Shown piece after piece: positions 1 to 7,571 of a stretch of 15,269 bases of DNA. The position numbers were made by a program, and so were the translations under genes. The DNA lies in the NCBI GenBank assembly GCA_043744375.1, contig JAYTUU010000144.1, forward strand, positions 1 through 15,269. The letters are read 5' to 3'. Numbering within the stretch: the first letter of the stretch is position 1; each line of letters begins with the position of its first letter. The notes beneath the pieces are model-generated. The model was not told the DNA's origin and ran no database searches. It saw only the letters and a list, made by a program, of their open reading frames with translations. This DNA comes from CAIYPH01 sp043744375. GTDB taxonomy: Bacteria; Pseudomonadota; Alphaproteobacteria; Acetobacterales; Acetobacteraceae.

Positions 1-603
1 TTGGAATCGCAGAATATCAGCGATGAAGTTCGCAGGTTGCCCGGCCAACAGGTCCGCGCATAGCAGTGCCGCCGCATCCCACTGGGTCGCACGTCTGAGG
101 ACGTCGACAAGTTGAACGCGGGTCGTCTCTCGCGTCTGCGGATCCATCTCGGTCTGGGATAACCAGGTTTGCAACAGGCTCGCCGCCTGACGCCGGCATT
201 CGATCGCCAGCGGCTCATTGTTCTCGTCGTCCGCAGCCCAGGCCGCCCAAAGCTCCGCTGTGCCAGCCGAATCCGTTTGCCCCGAGACTCGGGCGATCAA
301 GGCGAGCCGCCGGAAGGCGCCTGTCAAGGTCGGTGGGTCCGCGCTCATAATTTCGATCCATTTGGGATCAGACATTGCTCGCCGAACGGCTACAGGGTCG
401 CTGGGCGCCTCCGCGACGTCCTCGGCCACGTAACCGCATGCGGCGCAGGTCTGCACCCAGGTTTGGATCGTGTCGCGCTGCATCGGCGGAGGACGTAAAT
501 CGAGATCAGCTGGCCCAAATGAGCTTGTACTTGCGAGCACTCGATGAGCCTGTTCGTGACCGCAAGCCCAGCAGGTTCGCGTTTCATCCATGTATGTTGT
601 CAC
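1..603 (-). CDS. Zinc-ribbon protein of unknown function (3' end beyond window)
   Basis: The frame is open from 603 to the left edge, giving 201 codons with no stop, so the C-terminus lies outside the window. I chose the GTG at 603 because a GAGGA sequence sits 8 bases upstream; an in-frame ATG at 591 is the alternative. Two CxxC pairs are visible (CWAC at residues 11-14 and CAACGY at 53-57) about 40 residues apart, flanking FGPADLDLRPPPMQRDT. This layout fits a zinc ribbon of the kind found at the N-terminus of many uncharacterised bacterial proteins. The rest is rich in Ala, Leu and Trp and looks helical, with TPR-like character (for example ELWAAWAADDENNEPLAIEC and WDAAALLCADLLAGQP). There is no signal peptide or membrane segment, so it is probably cytosolic. 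Function is unknown; a link to the nitrate genes is not suggested, since a 1 kb gene-free stretch separates them. Confidence 0.8.
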   Translation of the reverse strand, partial: MTTYMDETRTCWACGHEQAHRVLASTSSFGPADLDLRPPPMQRDTIQTWVQTCAACGYVAEDVAEAPSDPVAVRRAMSDPKWIEIMSADPPTLTGAFRRLALIARVSGQTDSAGTAELWAAWAADDENNEPLAIECRRQAASLLQTWLSQTEMDPQTRETTRVQLVDVLRRATQWDAAALLCADLLAGQPANFIADILRFQ

Positions 604-1622
604 GTTATCTGTCCTCAGTGGTGGGGGTTCGTCGTCGCCACTCGCGTGCTTGCTCGATCCGAAATGCTGACGATCCGCCGCGTCAAAGTGAAGAAATTCC
701 GTGCCGGCAAGGTCCAAGTGCTGGGCGCCGCAAAAGCCATCCGGGCGCCAGCGCATGATGGCGTCTTGCTATTGATTTCATTGTATTATTTTCTATCTGG
801 CGAACTGGTATCTTACTTGAGTTCGGGTCAGATTGCACGCGCCCGCGCGCATATTTTCGTGGAAAAGCACCGGAAAGTGCCAGCTCACTGCGGTGCGTGC
901 GACGCTATGTGTCCTGCGTGGAGCGGGGGCGGGCTGCAATGGCGGTGGCAAAGGCGCGTGGGCGGACAATGTGGGCGGGGATCGGGGTTGGCGGCCTGTG
1001 ACCCCACTCTCCACTCGCGCTGTGACCCTGGCGCGGGTCGAGGTGGCGGAGCAAACCGCGCATCGGCTGATGTTGGAGATCGAGCGCCTCCAAGCTGACG
1101 GAGTTTCGACCCATTTGGGCCTGGCGCGTGCCCTGTCCGGACAGGGAGTGTCGACGCCGCATGCCTTCGCGCAATATGCGAAGGACCTCAGGATAAATAA
1201 TATCGCGCGAGGCCATTTACTCTTGGGCGTGCTGGGTTAGCAGCACATTGTCCGTCGCTGCGGCCCTTTCCCGGATTTGACGCGTGGCCAATTCGGCAGT
1301 CAGGCGCCAACGGCCAGCTTTTCGCATATTCAGGCATAGACGCTGTTCCTGGTGGGTGGTTGATAAGCGGGACCTCAGTTGGAGGCGAACCATCGAAGCG
1401 TTCGGCATCAACCAACAACCAAACGCGTGGGTCATGGCGGCCGCTGGCCTTGGACCTTATCAACAGAAAATACGATAAGAGCGAAAATTTTTGCTTCTTT
1501 ACTCGTGTCGCTTGACGATCCGGCACCCGGTTGGATTGAATCGTAGGTTATATCAGCATCTTTTCGCAGGCGCCGCCGAATCCCACGCGGCAGGAGTATT
1601 TTTTCAAAAAGAAGGACTTGCT
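604..1622. other. Gene-poor stretch with degraded DNA
   Basis: About 1 kb lies between the start of the zinc-ribbon gene and the end of the nitrate reductase gene. I see no intact gene here. The short open frames lack family motifs and convincing ribosome binding sites. Base composition is patchy, with A+T-rich pockets near 770-830, 1190-1205 and 1470-1500 inside otherwise GC-rich DNA. The only recognisable content is a probable recombinase remnant at about 985-1170. An inverted repeat CTTATC/GATAAG (1456-1479) is too weak to call a terminator. I see no clear terminator for the nas operon. Confidence 0.6.
985..1170 (+). pseudogene. Probable serine recombinase C-terminal remnant
   Basis: The plus-strand frame here reads GWRPVTPLSTRAVTLARVEV, then AEQTAHRLMLEIERLQADGV and STHLGLARALSGQGVSTP. 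The pattern of a helix, then an xGVxTxxxLARALxxxGVxTP motif, resembles the helix-turn-helix-like tail of large serine recombinases (resolvase/invertase family), where it is usually followed by a Trp-containing strand and another helix. Here the frame goes on as HAFAQYAKDLRINN and stops at 1240, so the usual ending is lost. The catalytic resolvase domain is absent upstream. This would be a short decayed piece, not a working gene. The assignment rests on motif memory only and could be chance similarity. Confidence 0.4.
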
Positions 1623-4253
1623 TCAATGATCAACGCCGGTGCGCAGGCATTCGCGCAGCTCGGGCCGGCAGGAGCCGCAGCCGGTGCCGGCGGCGGTGGC
1701 GGCACCGATTGCCTCGACGCTGGTGCAGCCGGCGGCGATGGCGTGATTGATCGTGGCGGTATCGATGCCGTGGCAGATGCAGATTGTCGGGGAGGCGGGC
1801 GGGGCGTTTGGGGTGCCGCCGGCCAGCAGGGCGAGGCGCGCTGGGGCGGGGTGGGCGAAGGCGGTGACCAGCCAGGCGCGCGGCGGGAGGGCCGGGTTGG
1901 TGGCGAGGAAGATGCAGGCTTCCAGGCGGTCGTTGCGGACGAGCACGGCGCGATGGGTGCCGGCGGCGGGGTCGTCGAGGCGCAGCCAGGCGCCGGGGCG
2001 GTCGATGGCGGTGATGAGGCTGGCCAGGGTTGCGGCGGGGCTGCCGCGGCCGGCGAGTTCGTGGCGCCAGACGGCACCGGGCTCTGGGATGATGGCGCAC
2101 CATTCGGCGATATCGGCGGGCAGGCGGCGGCGCAGGAGGACGAAGCCGTGCCAGTCCATGGGTTCGGCGGTGAGGGCGACCTGGGTGGTTTTCAGCTCGG
2201 GCTGGCCGCTGATCGGATCGGCGGCGTCGGTGACGGCGGCGTTGATGCGGGCGGCGGGGCTGAAGGCGGCGGTCCAGTGCATGGGAGCGAAGAGGCTGCC
2301 GCGGCGCAGGCCGGGGTCGTGGCGCAGGCGAAGCACGGCGCTGCCATGCGGGGAGGTGATGCGGACCAGGCTGCCGCGGGGCAGGACGGTGTCTTCGGGG
2401 TGGGCGGCGAGTTCGGGCTCGGGGGCATGGGCCATCAGGCGCGGGATGGCGCCGGTGCGGGTCATGGTGTGCCATTGGTCGCGCAGCCGGCCGGTCAGCA
2501 GGGTCAGGGGGAAGGCGGGGTTGGGGACGGCGTGCGGCGGGCGGAATGGGGTGGCGATGGCGCGCGGGCGGCCGTCCGGGGTTGGGAAGCGGCCCGAGGC
2601 AAGCAGGCGGGCGGGCGTTGGGCCGGTTGCGGGACAGGGCCAGCGCGTGGGGGGGAGGGTTTGGTAGGCGGCATCGTCGAGGTTGGCGAGGGCGGAGATG
2701 TCGAACAGCCGAGCGCCGGTGTTGGCGAAGCCGGAGAGGGCGGCGTGTTCGCGGAAGATGGCGGCGGGGCTGTTCCAGGCGAAGTTCTTGGCGTGGCCGA
2801 GGCGGGCGGCGATGCCGGCGATGGCGTGCCAGTCGGGGCGGGCTTCGGCGGGGGCGGGGAGGAAGGCGCGCTGGCGGCTGATCATGCGTTCGCTGTTGGT
2901 GACGGTGCCGTCTTTTTCGCCCCAGGACAGCGCGGGCAGGCGGATATGGGCGAGGCTTGCGGTGTCGGTGCCGGCGGCGCACTCGCTGACCACCACGAAG
3001 GGGCAGGCGGCCAGGGCGGCGCGTATCGCAGCGCCGCGCGGCAGCGAGACGGCGGGGTTGGTGCCGATGATCCAGACCGCGCGGACGCGGCCGTCGCCGA
3101 TAGCGCGGAACAGGTCGATCGCCTTCAGGCCGGGTTTTTCCGGCAGCGCGTCGACGCGCCAGAAGCGGCGCAGCAGGTCGAGATCGCCGGGCCGGTCCCA
3201 GTCGAGATGGGCGGCCAGCATGGTGGCGAGTGCGCCGACCTCGCGCCCGCCCATGGCGTTGGGCTGGCCGGTGATGCTGAACGGGCCGGTGCCGGGCAGG
3301 CCGATACGGCCGGTCAGCAGGTGGGTGTTGATGATGGCGTTGACCTTGTCGGCGCCGGCGCTGGATTGGTTCACGCCCTGGCTGAACAGGGTCACGGTGC
3401 GCGGAGTGCTGCGGACCATGGCGAAGAAAGCGGCGACATCGCGCTCGGCGAGGCCGCAGATCGCGGCGGTGGTTTTGGCGTCCGGGGTTTGGTGTTGGGC
3501 GACGGTTATGGCGTTTTCGATGCCGGTGGCGTCGGTGCGCGCGCCGTGGGCCCAGAGGTTGGCGAGCAGGCCGGTGAACAGGGCGACGTCGGTGCCGGGG
3601 CGCAACGCGAGGTGGAGGTCCGCGCCTTCGCAGGTGGCGGTGCGGCGCGGGTCTATCACCACCATGCGCAGGAGGGGACGCATGCCGGGGGCGCTCAGGG
3701 GGGGGCGGGCGGCGCGGGCGGCTTGCAGGCGCTGGAACAGTACCGGGTGGCACCAGGCGGTGTTGGAGCCGACGAGGATCACTAGGTCGGCCAGTTCGAG
3801 GTCTTCGTAGATGCCGGGGACGATGTCTTCGCCGAAGGCGCGGCGGTGGCCGGCGACGCTGCTGGCCATGCAGAGGCGGGAGTTGCTGTCGATGTTGGCG
3901 GTGCCGAATACCGATTTCGCCAGTTTGTTGGCGGCGTAATAGTCCTCGGTGAGCAGCTGGCCGGAGACGTAGAGGGCGACGCTGTCGGGGCCGTGGGCGG
4001 CGATGGTGGCGGCGAAGCGTTCGGCGATGTGGTCGAGTGCCGCGTCCCAGGTGGCGCGCTGGCCGTTGATTTCCGGGTAGAGCTGGCGATTTTCGAGGCC
4101 GAGGGTTTCGCCGAGGGCGGCACCTTTGCTGCACAGGCGGCCGAGATTGGCGGGGTGGGCGGGGTCGCCGGCGATGGTCCCGTCCTGGCCGGCGAGCACG
4201 CCGCAGCCGACGCCGCAGTACGGGCAGGTTGTTCGAGTCGGTTCAGTAGACAT
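1623..4253 (-). CDS. nasA: Assimilatory nitrate reductase, molybdenum catalytic subunit
   Basis: This 876-residue protein should reduce nitrate to nitrite in the cytoplasm, using a bis-MGD molybdenum cofactor. The N-terminus has the [4Fe-4S] motif CPYCGVGC followed by LCSKG (Cys10, 13, 17 and 41). The likely molybdenum ligand is Cys128 in SNSRLCMASSVAGH. Molybdopterin signatures follow, including VIDPRRTATCE, SQGVNQSSAGADKVNAI and GRIGLPGTGPFSITGQPNAM. The C-terminus carries a BFD-like [2Fe-2S] domain, CICH (Cys825, 827) with GTGCGSC (Cys859, 862), as in the Klebsiella-type NasA of similar length. It has no Tat signal, which fits an assimilatory and not a periplasmic enzyme. The ATG at 4253 overlaps the end of the upstream flavoprotein gene by 11 bases, so it is the last gene of the operon. 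About 12 extra residues (near 184-196) precede VVIDPRR. Confidence 0.95.
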   Translation of the reverse strand: MSTEPTRTTCPYCGVGCGVLAGQDGTIAGDPAHPANLGRLCSKGAALGETLGLENRQLYPEINGQRATWDAALDHIAERFAATIAAHGPDSVALYVSGQLLTEDYYAANKLAKSVFGTANIDSNSRLCMASSVAGHRRAFGEDIVPGIYEDLELADLVILVGSNTAWCHPVLFQRLQAARAARPPLSAPGMRPLLRMVVIDPRRTATCEGADLHLALRPGTDVALFTGLLANLWAHGARTDATGIENAITVAQHQTPDAKTTAAICGLAERDVAAFFAMVRSTPRTVTLFSQGVNQSSAGADKVNAIINTHLLTGRIGLPGTGPFSITGQPNAMGGREVGALATMLAAHLDWDRPGDLDLLRRFWRVDALPEKPGLKAIDLFRAIGDGRVRAVWIIGTNPAVSLPRGAAIRAALAACPFVVVSECAAGTDTASLAHIRLPALSWGEKDGTVTNSERMISRQRAFLPAPAEARPDWHAIAGIAARLGHAKNFAWNSPAAIFREHAALSGFANTGARLFDISALANLDDAAYQTLPPTRWPCPATGPTPARLLASGRFPTPDGRPRAIATPFRPPHAVPNPAFPLTLLTGRLRDQWHTMTRTGAIPRLMAHAPEPELAAHPEDTVLPRGSLVRITSPHGSAVLRLRHDPGLRRGSLFAPMHWTAAFSPAARINAAVTDAADPISGQPELKTTQVALTAEPMDWHGFVLLRRRLPADIAEWCAIIPEPGAVWRHELAGRGSPAATLASLITAIDRPGAWLRLDDPAAGTHRAVLVRNDRLEACIFLATNPALPPRAWLVTAFAHPAPARLALLAGGTPNAPPASPTICICHGIDTATINHAIAAGCTSVEAIGAATAAGTGCGSCRPELRECLRTGVDH

Positions 4254-5850
4254 CGCGGAGGTACCGGCCCTGGCGGGCGAGGGCGACGATCCAGTCGCGG
4301 GCTTGCTGGGGGTCGAGGCCGCCCTGGGTCATGGCGATGGTGCGCAGGGCGGTGTCGACGTCGCGCGCCATGCGGGTGGCGTCGCCGCAGACGTAGAAAT
4401 GCGCGCCGTCCTGGAGCCAGCGCCAGAGATCGGCGGCGTGTTCGCGCATGCGGTCCTGGACGTAGATTTTTTTGCGGCCGTCGCGGCTGAAGGCGGTGTC
4501 GAGGCGGGACAGGGTGGTGCTGGCGAGCCAAGCGTTCAGTTCGTCTTCGTAGAGGAAATCGGTGGCGCGATGGCGGTCGCCGAAGAACAGCCAGGCGCGG
4601 CCTTGGGTTGCGGCGGCGGCGGGTTCCTGGCGGGAGGGCCGTTGTTGGAGGAAAGCCCGTTCTTGGAGGAAAGCCCGTTCTTGAAGGAAAGCCCTGAAGG
4701 GGGCGATGCCAGTGCCGGGGCCGACCATGATGATGGGGGTGGCGGGGTCGGCGGGGAGGCGGAAATGGCTTGGCTGGATGCGGGCTTCGACGGTCTCGGC
4801 GGGGCTGGCGCGGTGGGCGAGGAAGTCGCTGGCGACGCCGCGGTGCAGGCGGCCGTGGCGGGTTTCGGCGACGACGCCGACGCAGAGATGGAGTTCGTTG
4901 GGGGCGGCGCGCGGGCTGGAGGCGATGGAGTAGAGCCGCGGTTGCAGGGCGGGCAGCGAGCGGGCGAGGTCGGCGAGCGGCGGGCGGGCGGAGGGGAAAT
5001 GTTCCAGCAGGTCGAGCAGGTCGGCGGCATCGGGCGCGGCGCCGTCGTCGCCGTCGCTGAGGCGGCGCAGGGTTTTGGCCTCGGCGGGGTTGGTGGCGGC
5101 CATGGCGAGCAGGTCGGTGGTGCGGTCCATCGGGCGGGCGATGGCGAGGTGGTGGGTGAAGGCGGCGCGTATCGGGCGGGCGGTGCCGTCGGCGCAGGGC
5201 ACTTGCTCTTCGCCGGAAAGACGCAGGCAGGCGAGCAGGGCGGCGACCAAGGCAGGGTCGTTGGGGGCGCAGAGCGCGATGGAGTCGCCGGGCAGGTAGG
5301 TGAGGCCGGAGGCGGCGAGGTCGATGACGACGTGGCGGACGTCCTTGTCGGAGCCGGCGCCGGTGAGGCGGGAGGCGGCGCGGATGGCGACGTGGGCGGT
5401 GGGCGGCCTGGGATCTGGCTGTGTGCGGGCGGCGGGGGCGCTGGGGGCGGCGGCGGGGGAAATCGCGGCGTCGGCCAGGATGGATTTCAGCGTGCGCGAG
5501 GTTGGCCTGGCGCCGGGCACGCAGAGCGAGGCCGAGGATTCGCGGCCTTCGGCGAGGGCTTCGGCGTAGGTCTGGCATTGGTAGCCGCACTGGCCGCAAT
5601 CGAGCTGGGCCATGGCGGCCATCAGGCGACGCGGCAGCGGGCGGCCCTCGGCCAGCGCGAGGCGTTCGTCCAGTTCCAGGGCGGGGTCGTGCCAGGGGAA
5701 GTCTTCGGGCGGGATGGCATGTGTGATGGAGAGGGGGGCGGTGGCGCCGCCGTAGAGCCCGGCGAGGAAGCCGTTGAGCCAGGCGCGTTGGGCCGGGCTG
5801 AACGGCGCGTTTTCCGGGATCAGTGGCAGTGGCGGGTTGATGGCGTTCAT
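4243..5850 (-). CDS. CysJ-like NADPH flavoprotein reductase with [4Fe-4S] motif
   Basis: This 535-residue protein has the ferredoxin-NADP reductase module of sulfite reductase flavoproteins but no flavodoxin (FMN) domain. In order: an N-terminal helix FSPAQRAWLNGFLAGL (17-32), a cysteine motif LDCGQCGYQCQTYAEA plus a later Cys (Cys85, 88, 92, 110) that fits a [4Fe-4S] cluster, an FAD region with RLYSIASS (305-312), an NADPH site GPGTGIAPFRAF (377-388), YVCGD (486-490) and a terminal RYLRDVY ending in the aromatic residue typical of the family. It probably moves electrons from NAD(P)H to nitrate reductase, nitrite reductase or both. The start ATG at 5850 overlaps the nirA stop (ATGA), which settles the start over upstream in-frame codons. 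A tandem 18-bp repeat sits directly after the NADPH motif. Names used for relatives include sulfite reductase alpha subunit. Confidence 0.88.
   Translation of the reverse strand: MNAINPPLPLIPENAPFSPAQRAWLNGFLAGLYGGATAPLSITHAIPPEDFPWHDPALELDERLALAEGRPLPRRLMAAMAQLDCGQCGYQCQTYAEALAEGRESSASLCVPGARPTSRTLKSILADAAISPAAAPSAPAARTQPDPRPPTAHVAIRAASRLTGAGSDKDVRHVVIDLAASGLTYLPGDSIALCAPNDPALVAALLACLRLSGEEQVPCADGTARPIRAAFTHHLAIARPMDRTTDLLAMAATNPAEAKTLRRLSDGDDGAAPDAADLLDLLEHFPSARPPLADLARSLPALQPRLYSIASSPRAAPNELHLCVGVVAETRHGRLHRGVASDFLAHRASPAETVEARIQPSHFRLPADPATPIIMVGPGTGIAPFRAFLQERAFLQERAFLQQRPSRQEPAAAATQGRAWLFFGDRHRATDFLYEDELNAWLASTTLSRLDTAFSRDGRKKIYVQDRMREHAADLWRWLQDGAHFYVCGDATRMARDVDTALRTIAMTQGGLDPQQARDWIVALARQGRYLRDVY
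4645..4698 (-). repeat. 18-bp in-frame tandem repeat, three copies
   Basis: On the plus strand the unit TTGGAGGAAAGCCCGTTC occurs twice exactly (4645-4662 and 4663-4680) and a third time with changes (4681-4698). On the coding strand it makes the protein read FRAFLQERAFLQERAFLQQR, where relatives usually have a single FRAFLQER. The unit is a multiple of three, so the frame is kept. Confidence 0.95.
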
Positions 5851-7571
5851 GCCGGGAGTTCGGCCAGGGGGGCGGGGGCCAGGGTTGCCAGGGTGGCGTC
5901 GTCGTGGGTGGCGCACCAGGCCTGGAACGTGGCGGCGGGTGCGGCGGACTGCCAAGCCTGGAGCAGGGCGAGGAGCACTGGGCCGAGGGCGTCGAAGGCG
6001 ATGGCGGGGCGGATCAGGCGGCCGATGGCCTGTTCCGCGCCGCCGCCGCCGCCGACATGCAGGTCGTAGCCTTCGACGAGGTCGTCGCCTTGTTCGACCT
6101 TGGCGCCGAGCAGGCCGATATCGGCGACGAAATGCTGGGCGCAGGAGTGGTGGCAGCCGGTGAGGTGGATGTTGAGGGGGTGGTTGACGGTGATGCGGGC
6201 CTCCAGCCAGTCGGCCAGGGCGGCGGCGTGGCGCTTGGTGTCGGAGGCGGCGAATTTACAGCCGGCGCTGCCGGTGCAGGCGACCAGGCCGCCGCGCAGG
6301 TGGCTGGCCTGCCAGCCCAGGCCGAGGGCGGCGATGGCGGCCAGGGCTTGGTTCAGGGCGGCGTCGGGGATGTCGGAGATGATGAGGTTCTGCCACACCG
6401 TGAGGCGCAGTGTTGCGGATCCGAAACGCTCGGCGATGGCCGCCAGGGCGTGGAGGGTTTCGCTGCGGAGGCGGCCGAGCGGGCAGGTGATGCCGATGTA
6501 GTGGAGGCCCGGCTGTTTCTGGGCGTGCACGCCGATATGGCCGTGCTTGAGCTGGGCTGGGCGGGGCGCAATGGCGGCGCTGCGGTGCAGCCTGGCGCCG
6601 AGTTGCTGTTCCACCAGCGTGACGAAGGCATCGAGGCCGAGGCGGTCGAGCACGTATTTCAGGCGGGCGCGGCGGCGGTCGGTGCGGTCGCCCTCGCGGA
6701 TGAAGACGCGCAGAATGGCGTCGCAGACTTGGGTGGTGTCGGCGGGGGGCACCAGGATGCCGGTTTCGCGGGCGAAGTCGCGGTGGCCGGTGATGCCGCC
6801 GAGGGCGAGGCGATACCAGATCGTGCCTTCGGTCTCGACGGCGGTGAAGGCGATGTCGTTGGTGTCTTCCAGCACGGCAACGCGGCCGCCGCCGTCGAAG
6901 GCGATGTTGAACTTGCGTGGCAGGCCGTAGAGGTCGCGATGGTTGAGGATGTGGTGGTGGATGGCGCGGGCGTGCGGGCGGGTGTCGATGAGTTCCTGCG
7001 GGTCGATGCCCGCGGTTGGGCTGCCGGTGACGTTGCGGACGTTGTCGGCGCCGGAGCCGCGCGAGGTCAGGCCGAGTTCGGTGAGGCGGATCAGCAGCTC
7101 CGGCGCGGCGGCGGCGGGGATTTCGCGCAGCTGGAGGTTGGCGCGGGTGGTGATGTCGGCATAGCCGCCGGCGAGGTCGTCGGCGATGGCGGCGAGGCCG
7201 CGCAACTGGTGCGACGCGATGATGCCGCCGGGGATGCGCAGGCGGCACATGAAGCTGTCCTGCGCCGGGGCGACGTAGAACAGGCCTTGGTATTTGGTCA
7301 GGAAGACGTCGGTGCCGCGTGGGAATTTGCCCGCGGCGGCGGCGGCGGTGATCTCGTCCCAGCGATCGAACGGGGGGGTGCGGCGCTTGGCTTCTTCCTC
7401 GGGCGTCAGCTTGCCGCCGGCGGCGATGGTGGCGTCTTGGGCGGCGTGTTGCGGGTCGGTGGAGACGGCGGTGCCGGCGGGCGGGCCGAGGGCGCCGCGG
7501 CGGGCCTCGACGCCGGACATGAAGCCCTTGAGGTATTCCTGCTGCTCGGCGTTGAAGCCGGGGTCGTTCAT
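5847..7571 (-). CDS. nirA: Sirohaem nitrite reductase, NirA type
   Basis: This 574-residue enzyme should carry out the six-electron reduction of nitrite to ammonium in the cytoplasm, using sirohaem coupled to a [4Fe-4S] cluster. The hallmark ligands are present: ACTGSAGCKFA (Cys432, Cys438) and LTGCHHSCAQH (Cys473, Cys477). Two ferredoxin-like half domains are visible, one around LRIPGGIIASHQLRGLA with TTRANLQLRE (110-150), and its pseudo-repeat around GLHYIGITCPLGRL with LRLTVWQNLIISDI (355-401). NVRNVTGSPTAGIDP (177-191) is also typical of this family. The length suits NirA and not the larger NirB. The ATG at 7571 overlaps the stop of the FAD oxidoreductase gene (ATGA). A sulfite reductase reading is possible from motifs alone, but the nitrate operon makes nitrite the likely substrate. 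The N-terminus FNAEQQEYLKGFMSGV resembles that of the next protein. Confidence 0.93.
   Translation of the reverse strand: MNDPGFNAEQQEYLKGFMSGVEARRGALGPPAGTAVSTDPQHAAQDATIAAGGKLTPEEEAKRRTPPFDRWDEITAAAAAGKFPRGTDVFLTKYQGLFYVAPAQDSFMCRLRIPGGIIASHQLRGLAAIADDLAGGYADITTRANLQLREIPAAAAPELLIRLTELGLTSRGSGADNVRNVTGSPTAGIDPQELIDTRPHARAIHHHILNHRDLYGLPRKFNIAFDGGGRVAVLEDTNDIAFTAVETEGTIWYRLALGGITGHRDFARETGILVPPADTTQVCDAILRVFIREGDRTDRRRARLKYVLDRLGLDAFVTLVEQQLGARLHRSAAIAPRPAQLKHGHIGVHAQKQPGLHYIGITCPLGRLRSETLHALAAIAERFGSATLRLTVWQNLIISDIPDAALNQALAAIAALGLGWQASHLRGGLVACTGSAGCKFAASDTKRHAAALADWLEARITVNHPLNIHLTGCHHSCAQHFVADIGLLGAKVEQGDDLVEGYDLHVGGGGGAEQAIGRLIRPAIAFDALGPVLLALLQAWQSAAPAATFQAWCATHDDATLATLAPAPLAELPA

Noticed and set aside
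1456..1479. CTTATC/GATAAG inverted repeat as the operon terminator
   Set aside because: The stem is only 6 AT-rich pairs with a 12-base loop and no following T-run, about 140 bases past nasA.
1491..3785. Long plus-strand open frame of 764 codons antisense to nasA
   Set aside because: It is a Gly/Ala/Val-rich shadow of a high-GC gene with no family motifs; nasA on the other strand has clear cofactor motifs.
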